DNA from: Microcystis wesenbergii NRERC-220 | GTDB taxonomy: Bacteria > Cyanobacteriota > Cyanobacteriia > Cyanobacteriales > Microcystaceae | Assembly: GCF_032027425.1 (NCBI RefSeq) | Contig: NZ_JAVSJA010000001.1 | Span: 3,608,001-3,672,000, forward strand | Direction: 5' to 3' | DNA: 64,000 nucleotides | Notes under the pieces: model-generated | Database searches by the model: none | What the model was told of the DNA's origin: nothing | The model's input: the letters and a program-made list of their open reading frames with translations, nothing else | Shown here: in pieces, positions 1 to 9,191 of the stretch | Layout: each line of letters opens with the position of its first letter | Position numbering within the stretch: the first letter of the stretch is position 1 | Translations under genes and position numbers: made by a program

Positions 1-1
1 G

Positions 2-187
2 GCGCTAGAATTGGCAGGATTACCCCCAGATAAAACTAAATGTCAGACTATCGAAGAACCGAAACCCCTCCTCAGTCGTCTGACGGGCAATCGTTCCCAA
101 ATACCCCCAGGATTACAAAAAACCCTACAGCGTCTAGAATTTGAATTAGAAGTTAACGGACAACTATTGTGGTTATACCGACCCTGA
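2..187 (+). CDS. C-terminus of an unidentified protein (truncated by window edge)
   Basis: An open frame runs from base 2 to a TGA at 185-187 and encodes 61 residues. It is rich in Leu, Pro and charged residues and ends VNGQLLWLYRP. It has no cysteines except one near the start and no obvious membrane helix. The codon style matches the neighbouring genes. I do not recognise the family from this fragment. It lies 68 nt upstream of aroH on the same strand, so the two could be co-transcribed, but that is only an inference from spacing. Confidence 0.6.
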   Translation, partial: ALELAGLPPDKTKCQTIEEPKPLLSRLTGNRSQIPPGLQKTLQRLEFELEVNGQLLWLYRP

Positions 188-255
188 TGACCAGATTAAA
201 GTCGAGAAAAAGGGCGCGTTAACCCCTAAAATTGACTCATCAGGATTAGCGGAGG

Positions 256-657
256 ATGACAATCGTGCAGTGGAAGGTTCGAGCCATTCGGGGAGCAACG
301 ACAGTAACGGCTAATACTATTGAAGCTATACGAGAAGCAGTAACAGAACTCCTCGAAGCGATCGAAATCCACAATAGTCTCGATCCCGATGATATTGTTA
401 GTGTTATCTTTACGGCAACTCAGGATTTAGACGTGATTTTCCCCGCCGCTATCGCTCGCGAACGTCCCCATTGGCAAAATGTCCCCCTCCTCGATGTGCA
501 ACAGATGCAGGTCGCTGGTAGTCTCGACAAGTGTATTCGCGTAATTCTCCACGTTAATACTCCCAAACTACAAGGGGAAATGCAGCACGTCTATCTCCGG
601 GGGGCGAAAAATCTTCGCCCCGATTGGCAGATTTCTCCAGTAACTATTAATCGCTAA
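256..657 (+). CDS. aroH: Chorismate mutase, AroH (Bacillus subtilis) type
   Basis: Converts chorismate to prephenate, the branch step toward Phe and Tyr, in the cytosol. The 133-residue length and the motifs VRAIRGATTV (residues 8-17), KCIRV (92-96) and HVYLRGA match the trimeric AroH fold. Arg12, Arg95 and Tyr113 align with B. subtilis Arg7, Arg90 and Tyr108. The catalytic Glu78 position is Gln83 here, while the residue three before it (Cys75 in B. subtilis) is Asp80, so the carboxylate seems relocated. This alignment was made by eye against a remembered B. subtilis sequence. The gene converges on the hydrolase at 674 with a 16-nt gap. Family assignment is firm; the effect of the swap is inference. 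Confidence 0.9.
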   Translation: MTIVQWKVRAIRGATTVTANTIEAIREAVTELLEAIEIHNSLDPDDIVSVIFTATQDLDVIFPAAIARERPHWQNVPLLDVQQMQVAGSLDKCIRVILHVNTPKLQGEMQHVYLRGAKNLRPDWQISPVTINR

Positions 658-673
658 AATCTTCGATAACTGA

Positions 674-1567
674 CTAAATCCCCATTTCCGACAGCCAACT
701 CAAAATTAATTGATTAACTTTTTCGGGATGTTCATCGTGGGGACAGTGACCAGCTTTGGCAATCGGATAAAATTGGGTATTATTTCCCATTTTGGCTCTT
801 TCTTGGTAAATTACCGAACCAGCGATCGGTGTCCAAGGGTCATCCTCTCCCCAGAGTACCAATAAAGGGCGATCGATTGGCGGTAATAATTCCTGGGGAG
901 ATGGTCCGGGGGGTGCTGTCAACACCGATGCAAACACTCCCCACGCACCCGCATCACAGGAGGGTTGATAGAGAATTTCGACTAATTCCTCGGTAATCGC
1001 GGTATGGTCGCGATAAACTTGTTTTAAGGTGTTACGGATGCGATTTTTTTGCCTTACCTGTTCAAAAATAAACTTTCCTGTCACGGGAGAACTAACTAAA
1101 CCGGTAAAGGCAGCCATGATTAAACGCAGCGGAAAATTTAATTCTTCGGGACGATGGTTTAATCCTCCAGCACAGTTGATAATTACTCCTCCGGCAGTGA
1201 TTTCGGGAGATTCTGCCATCAGCATTAAGGTAATCAGTCCCCCGATAGAATTACCGATAAATACCGTCGGTTTTGCGATTTTTTCCCGCCAAAAGTCTTG
1301 TATTTGCCGCTGCCAAAGGTCGAGACTATAATCTAAAGCGGGCTTATCCGCACCCCCAAATCCCAAAAGATCTAGGGCATAGACTTGATAGCCATTTTCC
1401 GCTAAAACGGGGATATTTTTGCGCCAATGACCGATAGATGCCCCAAAACCGTGAATTAAGACTAGGGGTTGTCCTTCTCCCCGCACAGTGTAGGGGATGG
1501 TGTGACCTTGCCATGTCCAAGACAATTGCTCTAAGCTAGTGGCAGTGAGCGGCGATTGTAGTGCCAT
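674..1567 (-). CDS. Alpha/beta-fold hydrolase
   Basis: A 297-residue single-domain alpha/beta hydrolase with no signal peptide. The oxyanion segment is LVLIHGFGAS (35-44), the nucleophile elbow is GNSIGG with Ser107, the acid lies in LVLWGEDDPWTP, and the catalytic His is in AGHCPHDEHP near the C-terminus. This spacing is typical of the family, whose members include esterases, haloalkane dehalogenase relatives and pheophytinase-like enzymes. The substrate cannot be read from sequence. It is transcribed divergently from another alpha/beta hydrolase at 1626, with 58 nt between the starts, so the two may share a control region. Confidence 0.85.
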   Translation of the reverse strand: MALQSPLTATSLEQLSWTWQGHTIPYTVRGEGQPLVLIHGFGASIGHWRKNIPVLAENGYQVYALDLLGFGGADKPALDYSLDLWQRQIQDFWREKIAKPTVFIGNSIGGLITLMLMAESPEITAGGVIINCAGGLNHRPEELNFPLRLIMAAFTGLVSSPVTGKFIFEQVRQKNRIRNTLKQVYRDHTAITEELVEILYQPSCDAGAWGVFASVLTAPPGPSPQELLPPIDRPLLVLWGEDDPWTPIAGSVIYQERAKMGNNTQFYPIAKAGHCPHDEHPEKVNQLILSWLSEMGI

Positions 1568-1625
1568 TGTATGAAGTTTTATTAAGTGATATTTAAATTA
1601 TAGAGTAAAAATCAGCCGAGAATTT

Positions 1626-2474
1626 ATGCCACAACGCCAGACTTTTACCAATAACTCGATGGCAATTTCCTATTTACAATGGAGCGATCGAGGTATGCCT
1701 CTATTATTATTGCACGGCATGGCGGATCATGCTTTGGTTTGGTCAAGTTTGGGCGATTATTTAAGCTCAAATTATCAAGTTATTGCCCCAGATTTGCGGG
1801 GACATGGGGAAAGCGATAAACCGGCAACTGGTTATCACTTTCAGGATTATATCGGCGATTTAAGGGCTTTAATTAATCATTTAGGTTGGAGGCAAGCACA
1901 TATTTTAGGTCATTCTTGGAGTGCTAAAATAGCGGCAATTTGGGCAACTCAACAGCCGGAAGTATTTAAGAGTTTAATTTTAGTCGATCCCTTTTTTATC
2001 GATAAAATGCCTAGTTGGATGAGGATAACTTTTCCAATTCTCTATCAAGTTTTGCCATTTTTAAAGATTACTCGTTCCTTTGATAGTTATCAGAGCATAG
2101 AAGCGATCGCTCGTCAATTAAAACAATATAAAGGTTGGTCAAATTTACAGCAAGAGGTGTTTAAAAATGCCATCGAACAAAAAGCTGATGGCAGTTGGAG
2201 CAGTAAATTTACTTTATCAGCACGCGGGGAAATTTTTGAGGATGTCATGGGGTTTGCTGGATTAACTAAAACTTTAGATATTCCCAGTTTATTAATCCTT
2301 CCCCAACAGGGATTAAATCGCACTGCTTGGCAAATTCAATCCTATAAAAAGTATTTAACGTCTCTAGAGATTAAAAAGATACCGGGTAATCATTGGGCAT
2401 TTTTAGGGGAACCTGAAACTTTTAATCAAGCAGTAGGGGAATTTTTATCTGTTCGCGAAAATGACGATGGTTAA
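1626..2474 (+). CDS. Alpha/beta-fold hydrolase
   Basis: A 282-residue alpha/beta hydrolase that differs clearly from its divergent neighbour. LLLLHGMADHALVW (26-39) forms the oxyanion loop, PDLRGHGESDKP (55-66) is the classic strand-4 motif, and GHSWSA (95-100) carries nucleophile Ser97. The distal His lies in PGNHWAFLGEPE. No export signal is seen. The substrate is unknown. A MITE-like repeat begins about 45 nt after its stop codon, so its 3' region is formed largely by repeat sequence. Confidence 0.85.
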   Translation: MPQRQTFTNNSMAISYLQWSDRGMPLLLLHGMADHALVWSSLGDYLSSNYQVIAPDLRGHGESDKPATGYHFQDYIGDLRALINHLGWRQAHILGHSWSAKIAAIWATQQPEVFKSLILVDPFFIDKMPSWMRITFPILYQVLPFLKITRSFDSYQSIEAIARQLKQYKGWSNLQQEVFKNAIEQKADGSWSSKFTLSARGEIFEDVMGFAGLTKTLDIPSLLILPQQGLNRTAWQIQSYKKYLTSLEIKKIPGNHWAFLGEPETFNQAVGEFLSVRENDDG

Positions 2475-2518
2475 TTAGAAGGTAATTGAGCTAATTTTAA
2501 GCTGGATTACGCTGCCCT

Positions 2519-2620
2519 AAGTAGGTAGGTATTAAAAACTTTCAGATACCCCCCTTATCAAGGGGGGCAGAGGGGATCGAACCTAAAATCCATTTTTAAT
2601 TTAATTATAACCAGCTACTT
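2519..2620. mobile_element. MITE-like element, AAGTAGGT family, copy a
   Basis: A 102-bp palindromic element with ends AAGTAGGTAGGT and (reverse complement) AAGTAGCTGGTT and a C6-TTATCAA-G6 core hairpin. Related copies lie at 49018-49110, 50450-50567 and, inverted, 59972-60129. It has no coding capacity. Confidence 0.75.
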
Positions 2621-3794
2621 AACACCCTAAGTTTATATAAATTTCTTCGGCAATATTCCTGCTACCTCCAGACTCTCCCACTCTAATTTTGCCATTCTCT
2701 AAACATCTGTGTAAATAACGAGAATCTGCCAAAATATCGATAATTTTAACCGCAGCATTTTTAAATAAATTTACCTCCGTGGGTTTCTTTCCAATAGTTA
2801 TCACCGATTCCCCTAATAAGCGCATTTGTGCCTCAGCAAAAGGGTAGGTAAATTGGGGACCAAATCCGGGTATTTGTAGGACGGGTTTTCCTAATCCTAC
2901 CGCTTGTTCTACTGCTGTCCCTGCCATGGCTAAACAAGCGTCACAATGGTGTAGAATATCGGCAAAAGCATCACGATAACAGCACACCTTAGCCCCATTT
3001 TTCTCTAATTTTCCCGCTCCTAAATAATGCCATCCCTCTTGTTTAGCTAAATTTTCTAAGTCGGTTTCTCTGATGCTAGGAACGATAGCAGCCCGAAACT
3101 GCATCGGTTTAATTTTAACTATTTCCTCACAGACTTGTAACTGTAAAGCTAAATTACTTAAAGCTTCGGGTAAACGACTCCCCGCTAATAAAGCAATCAT
3201 GGGAATTTGACTATCCAATTCTAAATCTTTACCCGTTGGTGTTAAGACATCCATAATCGGATAACCAGCAAAAATCGCTTTTTTAATACCCCGATTTTGT
3301 AGATCTGTTGCTGTATATTTATCCCTAGTGAAAACCCTCAAACACTTGTCTGATCTCAAACATAATTCTGTCAGTAAAGGTAATTTAATTGTACCTTCGT
3401 AATAACTGGAAGTAGAAACAATAAAAGCCACAAAAGGACGACTGGTTAAGCGAGCGATCGCAATCGGTACGATATCCCCCACTGCTATCAATAAATCACA
3501 ATCCTTGCTAACTTTAAAAGCTGCCTGAATTTGTTTAATAGTTAGACCGATTAATCCCGCCCCAATATCCTTAATCCAATTAAAAGGATTGGTATAAATA
3601 ATTCCCCCCGAGGGCATAGTGGCAGTGGGGGCAATAATAGGTACTGGCAATTTTTGATAAGCTTTTCCCTCTCCCACTAAAGGCAAAGCAGCTATAGATA
3701 ATTGGGGCTGAATTTTTTGTAATTCTCCCACAATTAAACTAGCATTTAAATCCTCGCCATGACCATTACTAAGAAATAAAACCTGTTTAAGCAT
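2619..3794 (-). CDS. Lipid-A-disaccharide synthase-related glycosyltransferase (cyanobacterial LpxB-like)
   Basis: A 391-residue protein that resembles the LpxB-related group found in cyanobacteria, a GT-B-type glycosyltransferase fold. It begins FLSNGHGEDLNA, where LpxB has its GExSGD loop, and has an HHCDACLAMAGTAVEQAVGLGKP segment (positions about 285-307) typical of the nucleotide-sugar-binding C-terminal half. No transmembrane helix or signal is evident. Whether it acts in lipid A synthesis is uncertain, because the group is annotated by similarity only. The start lies 7 nt after the stop of the CbiG-like gene, so the two are probably co-transcribed. Its 3' end touches a MITE-like repeat. 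Confidence 0.75.
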   Translation of the reverse strand: MLKQVLFLSNGHGEDLNASLIVGELQKIQPQLSIAALPLVGEGKAYQKLPVPIIAPTATMPSGGIIYTNPFNWIKDIGAGLIGLTIKQIQAAFKVSKDCDLLIAVGDIVPIAIARLTSRPFVAFIVSTSSYYEGTIKLPLLTELCLRSDKCLRVFTRDKYTATDLQNRGIKKAIFAGYPIMDVLTPTGKDLELDSQIPMIALLAGSRLPEALSNLALQLQVCEEIVKIKPMQFRAAIVPSIRETDLENLAKQEGWHYLGAGKLEKNGAKVCCYRDAFADILHHCDACLAMAGTAVEQAVGLGKPVLQIPGFGPQFTYPFAEAQMRLLGESVITIGKKPTEVNLFKNAAVKIIDILADSRYLHRCLENGKIRVGESGGSRNIAEEIYINLGC

Positions 3795-3801
3795 TGATTG
3801 G

Positions 3802-4275
3802 CTATCCTCTATATTCCCTTGCTGCCAAAGAAACCGCCACCGTCACCGATTTTGCTTCTATTTGCTTGCTGACTAGCAAAGTCTCGCCCATTTTTAAAGC
3901 GGCAGCTTCGGCGACGCTAGGAGTTCCCATGTCCTCGTTGACAATAGCCGAGGGATTGGGGACCTTAATATCTCTCAACTCCTGGGCAGTAAAAGTTTTT
4001 AGGGGCAATCCTTTCTCTTGACAGTAGGCAATTAAACCCCGTTCATCAGCTTTGATGTCAAGGGTGGCGATACCGGCAATAGCGGCTAAAGAGAGGTGAT
4101 AACGCTCAAAAACAGCCCTAATTGCCCTATCTATGACTGCTTTCTCCGTGCCACGGATGCAACCTATGCCTAGCCATAATACTCGTCCATGCCATTGCAC
4201 TTTTGCTGGGGAAGGAGCCGTTTCATCTGGTTTGTCCTTGAACCTGCCATCAATATTATAGCTTTGTGGGTGCAA
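3802..4275 (-). CDS. Cobalamin biosynthesis protein CbiG/CobE C-terminal domain, stand-alone
   Basis: A 157-residue protein matching the CbiG C-terminal (CobE) domain of anaerobic-type corrin ring synthesis. The motif VLWLGIGCIRGTEKA (33-47) is characteristic, followed by AGIATLDIKADERGL and the conserved SVAEAAAL segment. In many cyanobacteria this domain sits in a larger CbiG or is fused to CobJ, so a lone domain is short for the family. The N-terminal 30 residues are poorly conserved in style, and the start could be internal. It lies just upstream of the LpxB-like gene on the same strand; no other cobalamin gene is in the window. Confidence 0.75.
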   Translation of the reverse strand: MHPQSYNIDGRFKDKPDETAPSPAKVQWHGRVLWLGIGCIRGTEKAVIDRAIRAVFERYHLSLAAIAGIATLDIKADERGLIAYCQEKGLPLKTFTAQELRDIKVPNPSAIVNEDMGTPSVAEAAALKMGETLLVSKQIEAKSVTVAVSLAAREYRG

Positions 4276-4335
4276 CCCTCAAACTTAAGCTGAAGCCTAG
4301 CAAATCTACAAAAGAAACTGATCACTGCTGACTGA

Positions 4336-5325
4336 TTAAGCTGTAGCTTCTAAAAATACGCCTAAATTGCGGAATTTTTGATAACGAGATTCGCGCCGTT
4401 GTTGGGGAGTTAACAAAGATAAAGCCTCTAAATTTTCACTAATAGTGGCTTTTAAATTGGCTGCCGCTTTAATCGGATCAGCATGGGCCCCTCTGGAGGG
4501 TTCAGGAACGATCTGATCGATAATATTTAACTCTTTTAAATCTTTTGAGGTAATTTTGAGGGCAACTGCCGCTTTATCGGATTTTTTGGCATCTTTCCAG
4601 AGAATGGCGGCACAAGCTTCGGGAGTCGCCACGGTATAGACAGAATGCTCTAACATTAACAGGCGATCGCCGACCCCAATGCCCAAAGCACCGCCGGAAC
4701 CACCTTCACCAATAACAGTACAAATGATCGGCACATCTAAACGGAACATTTCCCGAAGATTATAGGCGATCGCTTCTCCTTGACCTAATTTTTCCGCTTC
4801 CACCCCCGCCCAGGCGCCGGGGGTGTCAATAAAGGTTAAAATTGGCTGATTAAACTGATGGGCGTGTTCCATTAAACGCATGGCTTTACGATAACCGCCG
4901 GGGGCAGCCATGCCGAAATTTCTAGCCACATTATCCTTAGTATCCCGGCCTTTTTGATGTCCGATAATCACCACGGGACGACCGTTAAAACGGGCAACAC
5001 CACCCACAAGGGCGGGATCGTCGTAACCACCGCGATCACCGTGTAACTCGAACCATTCATCGGTGATGGCTTGAATATAATCTAGGGTACTGGGGCGCCG
5101 GGGATGACGGGCTAATTGTAGCCTTTGGGAAGGGGTGAGATTGCTAAAAATTTCACGACGTAATTGATTAGCTCGTTCGTCTAGTTGACTAATTTGTTCC
5201 GAGACATCCACGCTATTTTCTTGGGCTAATTCTTTAATCTGTTCGATGCGGGATTCTAATTCGTAGAGGGGTTTCTCAAAATCTAGGAGAAAAATCTTTT
5301 TCTCGGTAGTCTCGTTTTTAGTCAT
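4336..5325 (-). CDS. accA: Acetyl-CoA carboxylase carboxyltransferase, alpha subunit
   Basis: Alpha subunit of the carboxyltransferase that moves CO2 from biotin to acetyl-CoA to make malonyl-CoA for fatty-acid synthesis; it acts with AccD. The 329-residue length is normal. An N-terminal helical region ([20 protein letters not shown]) is followed by the crotonase-like carboxyltransferase fold with [20 protein letters not shown], the glycine-rich [11 protein letters not shown] oxyanion region, and [12 protein letters not shown]. It is transcribed divergently from the aminopropyltransferase gene across a 174-nt gap. FabZ, which acts in the same pathway, lies far away at 61991. Confidence 0.95.
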   Translation of the reverse strand: MTKNETTEKKIFLLDFEKPLYELESRIEQIKELAQENSVDVSEQISQLDERANQLRREIFSNLTPSQRLQLARHPRRPSTLDYIQAITDEWFELHGDRGGYDDPALVGGVARFNGRPVVIIGHQKGRDTKDNVARNFGMAAPGGYRKAMRLMEHAHQFNQPILTFIDTPGAWAGVEAEKLGQGEAIAYNLREMFRLDVPIICTVIGEGGSGGALGIGVGDRLLMLEHSVYTVATPEACAAILWKDAKKSDKAAVALKITSKDLKELNIIDQIVPEPSRGAHADPIKAAANLKATISENLEALSLLTPQQRRESRYQKFRNLGVFLEATA

Positions 5326-5499
5326 AGGTTAGTGGCTAGAAGTTTACTTGGAGCTAATCTTTTCTAGCTTACCGTTTTTCAGCGATCGATTATCGGCAGC
5401 TTCGGGATTACCCGGAGATAATTTCAGGTTATCGATCGAAATTTGTCAATTGTCGTATAATAATAGATTGTGCCTTTTTCACCCCAAGGAGGATTAGTT

Positions 5500-6447
5500 A
5501 TGGCAGGAAGTGAACTAAAAGCGGATCTATGGGTTAACGAATATATTACCCCCTGGGACATTTATAGTCATGGGGTTTCGCGGATTTTAGCCTACAAAAA
5601 AACCGCTTTTCAGGAGATGTATATTGTTGAATCGGGGGCCTATGGAAAAGCCTTGGTACTGGATGGGAAATGGCAATCTTGTACGGGGGATGAATTTATT
5701 TATCATGAAGCATTAGTGCAACCGGCAATGATTGCCCACCAAGAACCAAAAACTGCTTTAATTCTGGGAGGTGGTGAAGGTGCGACAACGCGGGAGTTAT
5801 TGCGTTGGAAAACAATCGAAAAAGTGATGATGATCGATATCGATGGGGATGTGGTGGCAGCTTGTAAGGAACATCTTCCCGAAATGCACCAAGGCACTTT
5901 TGATGATCCTCGTTTTCAGTTAGTTGTGGCCGATGCTTTAGAAGTTTTAGACACTACTAACGATAAATGGGATATTATTATCTCCGATCTAGTTGATCCC
6001 ATCGAAGAGGGTCCTTCTTTCCCCCTATTCACGAAAGAATACTTTGAAAAACTACAAAGAGTTTTGGCAGAAAATGGCATTGTGGTTGTCCAATCTGGCC
6101 CGGTTTCTCCTCCTTCGGTGATGTATCATGCGCGTTTGGTGAATACTTTAAAAGCAGTTTTTCCCTACGTTCATTCCTATTGCGCTCCCACTCCTAGTTA
6201 TGGTTCCCCTTGGGGTTTTACCCTCTGTGCTAATCATCCTTTAAATACTCGTCCCGATCCGGACGTGGTAGATGAATTAATCAGCGATACAACTACGGGA
6301 GGATTACGTTTAATTGATGGCATGAGTTTACTAGGAATGTTACAAACTCCTCTCTATATTCGTCAAGCAATCGCACAAAATACGGAAGTTTATACCCTGG
6401 CAAAACCCCCGAAATTCTTCGGTCAAGGAGTAATCAGTTATCAGTAA
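5500..6447 (+). CDS. Aminopropyltransferase (spermidine/thermospermine synthase family)
   Basis: A 315-residue Rossmann-fold polyamine synthase that uses decarboxylated AdoMet. LILGGGEGATTREL holds the nucleotide loop (GGGEG, 90-94), followed by MMIDIDGDVV and DLVDPIEEGPSF, the putrescine-site region. The GGGEG (not GGGDG) loop, the DPxEEGP block and the QSGP and WGF segments resemble plant ACL5 thermospermine synthases more than bacterial SpeE, so the product may be thermospermine; this is judged from memory. The ATG at 5500 is chosen over an in-frame GTG at 5470 because AAGGAGG (5486-5492) sits 7 nt before it. The last codons and the stop lie inside a 7-nt tandem array. Confidence 0.85.
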   Translation: MAGSELKADLWVNEYITPWDIYSHGVSRILAYKKTAFQEMYIVESGAYGKALVLDGKWQSCTGDEFIYHEALVQPAMIAHQEPKTALILGGGEGATTRELLRWKTIEKVMMIDIDGDVVAACKEHLPEMHQGTFDDPRFQLVVADALEVLDTTNDKWDIIISDLVDPIEEGPSFPLFTKEYFEKLQRVLAENGIVVVQSGPVSPPSVMYHARLVNTLKAVFPYVHSYCAPTPSYGSPWGFTLCANHPLNTRPDPDVVDELISDTTTGGLRLIDGMSLLGMLQTPLYIRQAIAQNTEVYTLAKPPKFFGQGVISYQ

Positions 6448-6550
6448 TCAGTTATCAGTTATCAGTTATCAGTTATCAGTTATCAGTTATCAGTTATCAG
6501 TTATCAGTTATCAGTTATCAGTTATCAGTTATCAGTTATCAGCTATCAGT
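6434..6550. repeat. Heptanucleotide tandem array (TTATCAG)n
   Basis: About 15-16 near-perfect copies of TTATCAG (CTGATAA on the other strand). The array contains the stop codon of the upstream gene and fills the gap to the convergent recJ. The same 7-mer recurs at 13385, 17314, 41543 and in degenerate form at 28264 and 63711-63861. Confidence 0.95.
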
Positions 6551-6565
6551 AAATAAGGGTTATAA

Positions 6566-8848
6566 CTAGAAATCGATCGAGTCTTCATGATTGAGAATTG
6601 CTTGCAGTATTTCTAGGGGAACAGTAGCAAAGTATTGCTGGAGAAAGTTCTCTAGGGCCACCGCTTCTAGAAATTGCTCAATCTTATTAATTTTCGCCTC
6701 ATGATTGACTAATTCAAAGGATAAATTTTCTTGATTTTTCTTGACTTTAAAGCCATTTTCTGCTAGGGAAATTAATCCTAATTCTAGGGTATGATAACTG
6801 AGGTTTAAGCGGTTTTGTAATTGTTGACGGGAAATACTGGTTTTAGTTCTAGCTAAATATTTCCCGATCCCAACAAGGTTTATCCATGGGGTGTGAGCGG
6901 ATTTTTTTAAAGGACTAGCATAGGCAAGAACTAACTTTTTATCGCGTAAAATTGCCTGTTGATATTCCCGGGAAAGTTTTGTCCAATCCCGGGGACATTC
7001 CCAGAGAAAAAGGGGATTTAATTTGCTAACTTCTTGACTAATTTCTCGATGGCGATTGTCGATTAAAAAATCTTTTTTATTGCTATAGGTTAGGGATTCT
7101 TGTTGATAGGGTTGCAGGGCAATTAAGCGCACTTCATAGCGATTTTTGTAGGTATTAAAATCTAATTCAACTACGGCATCATAACGGGTATCGGCAGCAA
7201 TTTCATCTTTGTGATGACCCCACCACATACCGGGGAAACCCTGCTCGATTGAACTATCCCAGATCTCAAAAGTTGTCCGGGGATAAGCGATTTTTCTGCC
7301 TTTGAAATCTTCAAGATTTTTATGCCAAAGATTGTGAAAATAACAATTTTGAATTAATAGCTTCGGTGTCGGATTACCCATCCCGCAGGGTTCCAGTAAT
7401 TTTAATTCTCTAAATAGACTTTTTCCCAATTGGGAAACCGTCACCACCGCATCCACTTCTATCTGGGAAGAAAGGGAAGTTAAATCAATTCCTGTGCGTC
7501 GCAATTGTTGATTAATTCCCTCAATAAATAGGGGTAAATTTTCTATGGTTAAACTTAAACCTGCGGCCAAAGGATGACCACCAAAACGATGTAAAAGATG
7601 GGATTGAGAGGATACTAATTGATAAAGATCGATCTCGCGAATTGACCGAGCGGAACCCTTAGCAAAAGGTGGTTCACTGGTACTTAATAAAATTGTCGGT
7701 CGCTGGTATTCTTGGGCAATTTTTCCCGCAACTAATCCTAAAATTCCCGCCATCCATTGGGGATCATCTAAAATAATTACATTAGTGGTGGAAAGATCAA
7801 TTCTTTCTAGTTTTTTCTGAACTTGTTTAATAATATCCCGTTGGATTTCTTGGCGACGAATATTGGCTAATTCCGCTTGTTCAGCTAATTCTTGACAACG
7901 TTTTTCATCTTCACTGGTAAGTAATTCCACACAAAATCTGGCATCGCCATAAATGCGACTGACGGCATTAATGCGCGGTCCAATACCGAAGGATATATCC
8001 ATCGGTCTATCTCCGGTTTTGTTACATAAATCGAGTAATTTTTTAACTCCTAAACGCTGAGTATTTTGCAGTTTTTGCATACCTTTTTGAGCTAAATAAC
8101 GACATTCTCCCGTCAATTTGACTAAATCGGCAATTAAACCAATCGCAACTAAATCCAGTAAATTTTCTAGGGGTTTTCTGGGAATATCTGCCAGGGTTAA
8201 ATACATCGCTTCCACTAATTTATAAGCAACGGCAACCCCAGAAAGATGATAGAAAGGATGGGTTTCCACAAAGTAGCGGGGATTAATCAGGGCAATCACC
8301 TCGGGGCGCTCGTCGGGTAGGGTATGATGATCGGTGATGATAATATCGATGCCTAAACTTTTTGCATAGTCAATTTCGGCGATATTCGTGCTTCCCGTGT
8401 CACAGGTGACGATTAAACTGGTTCCTTGACGCGCTAGTTTCTCGATACCAGGAGAATTGAGTCCGTGGGATTCTTTTTGGCGATCGGGTATGTAATAATC
8501 TAACTGTTGATAGGGTGGGAAAAACTGCCCCAATCCTTCCCAAAGGACACTGGTAGCGGTGACACCATCGGCATCGAAATCACCCCAAATAGTCACTTTT
8601 TCACCTTTATTTAGGGCTTTTTCCAGTCTTTTGACGGCGAAGTTCATTTCTTGCCCAAAATCAAAGGGAGTTTTTGACTGATAAGCTTTCTCATCCAGAA
8701 ACGTCCGCAGAGTCACCACATCCCGGACACCGCGATGCCATAATATTTGTGCCACGACGCTGCCATCCGACTCTGGGGTGTAGTCTTGGACTATTTTTAA
8801 AAACTCTTGGGGAAGCTCTACCGATGGGGGAATTTGCCAGTTAGACAC
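6566..8848 (-). CDS. recJ: Single-stranded-DNA-specific 5'-3' exonuclease RecJ
   Basis: DHH-family exonuclease for recombination and mismatch repair in the cytosol. The 760 residues include the DHH core with TIWGDFDADGVTAT, VTCDTGSTN and ITDHHTLPDERP, then DHHA1 with FGGHPLAAGLSL, and an OB-fold region ending in TRYDAVVELDFNTYKN. A C-terminal extension of about 170 residues follows, as in other cyanobacterial RecJ proteins. It lies downstream of moaD by 69 nt and of sbcC, so two processing nucleases occupy one strand. The 3' end abuts the heptamer array. Confidence 0.93.
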   Translation of the reverse strand: MSNWQIPPSVELPQEFLKIVQDYTPESDGSVVAQILWHRGVRDVVTLRTFLDEKAYQSKTPFDFGQEMNFAVKRLEKALNKGEKVTIWGDFDADGVTATSVLWEGLGQFFPPYQQLDYYIPDRQKESHGLNSPGIEKLARQGTSLIVTCDTGSTNIAEIDYAKSLGIDIIITDHHTLPDERPEVIALINPRYFVETHPFYHLSGVAVAYKLVEAMYLTLADIPRKPLENLLDLVAIGLIADLVKLTGECRYLAQKGMQKLQNTQRLGVKKLLDLCNKTGDRPMDISFGIGPRINAVSRIYGDARFCVELLTSEDEKRCQELAEQAELANIRRQEIQRDIIKQVQKKLERIDLSTTNVIILDDPQWMAGILGLVAGKIAQEYQRPTILLSTSEPPFAKGSARSIREIDLYQLVSSQSHLLHRFGGHPLAAGLSLTIENLPLFIEGINQQLRRTGIDLTSLSSQIEVDAVVTVSQLGKSLFRELKLLEPCGMGNPTPKLLIQNCYFHNLWHKNLEDFKGRKIAYPRTTFEIWDSSIEQGFPGMWWGHHKDEIAADTRYDAVVELDFNTYKNRYEVRLIALQPYQQESLTYSNKKDFLIDNRHREISQEVSKLNPLFLWECPRDWTKLSREYQQAILRDKKLVLAYASPLKKSAHTPWINLVGIGKYLARTKTSISRQQLQNRLNLSYHTLELGLISLAENGFKVKKNQENLSFELVNHEAKINKIEQFLEAVALENFLQQYFATVPLEILQAILNHEDSIDF

Positions 8849-8917
8849 GGGATATCAAGGAAAAAGTAAAAAGGAAAAAAGGTGACAGTCAACTTTTGTG
8901 ATTTTCCCTATCTCCAT

Positions 8918-9172
8918 TTAGCCACCACTAACGGGGGGAATTAGAACTATCTCATCGCCATTTTCGAGGATTTTCTCTCCCGAAACAAACTGAAGATTGA
9001 CTCCAAAACGAGTAACATCCCGCCATCTTTCTAATTGGGGATAGGGGGCTATAATATAGTTTAACACTGCTGCCACGGAAGTGTGGGCGGGAAATTCGAG
9101 GTTTAATTGTGAAGTTTGATAGACTTCTTGATAAATAGCAAATAGTTTTACTGTGATCGTAATCTTTTCCAT
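8918..9172 (-). CDS. moaD: Molybdopterin synthase sulfur-carrier subunit MoaD
   Basis: An 84-residue ubiquitin-like protein ending in Gly-Gly (PPVSGG), the thiocarboxylate-bearing tail needed to insert sulfur into precursor Z during molybdenum-cofactor synthesis. The preceding NGDEIVLIPPVSGG block matches MoaD rather than ThiS. No MoaE is in the window. It sits 19 nt after the sbcC stop on the same strand, so it is probably translated from a shared transcript, although the functions appear unrelated. Confidence 0.85.
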   Translation of the reverse strand: MEKITITVKLFAIYQEVYQTSQLNLEFPAHTSVAAVLNYIIAPYPQLERWRDVTRFGVNLQFVSGEKILENGDEIVLIPPVSGG

Positions 9173-9191
9173 CTTTACATCAATATTTTTC

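Noticed and set aside
6434-6550. Regular repeats considered as a CRISPR array
   Set aside because: The 7-nt units are contiguous with no spacers, and no cas genes are near. The same holds for the other arrays.
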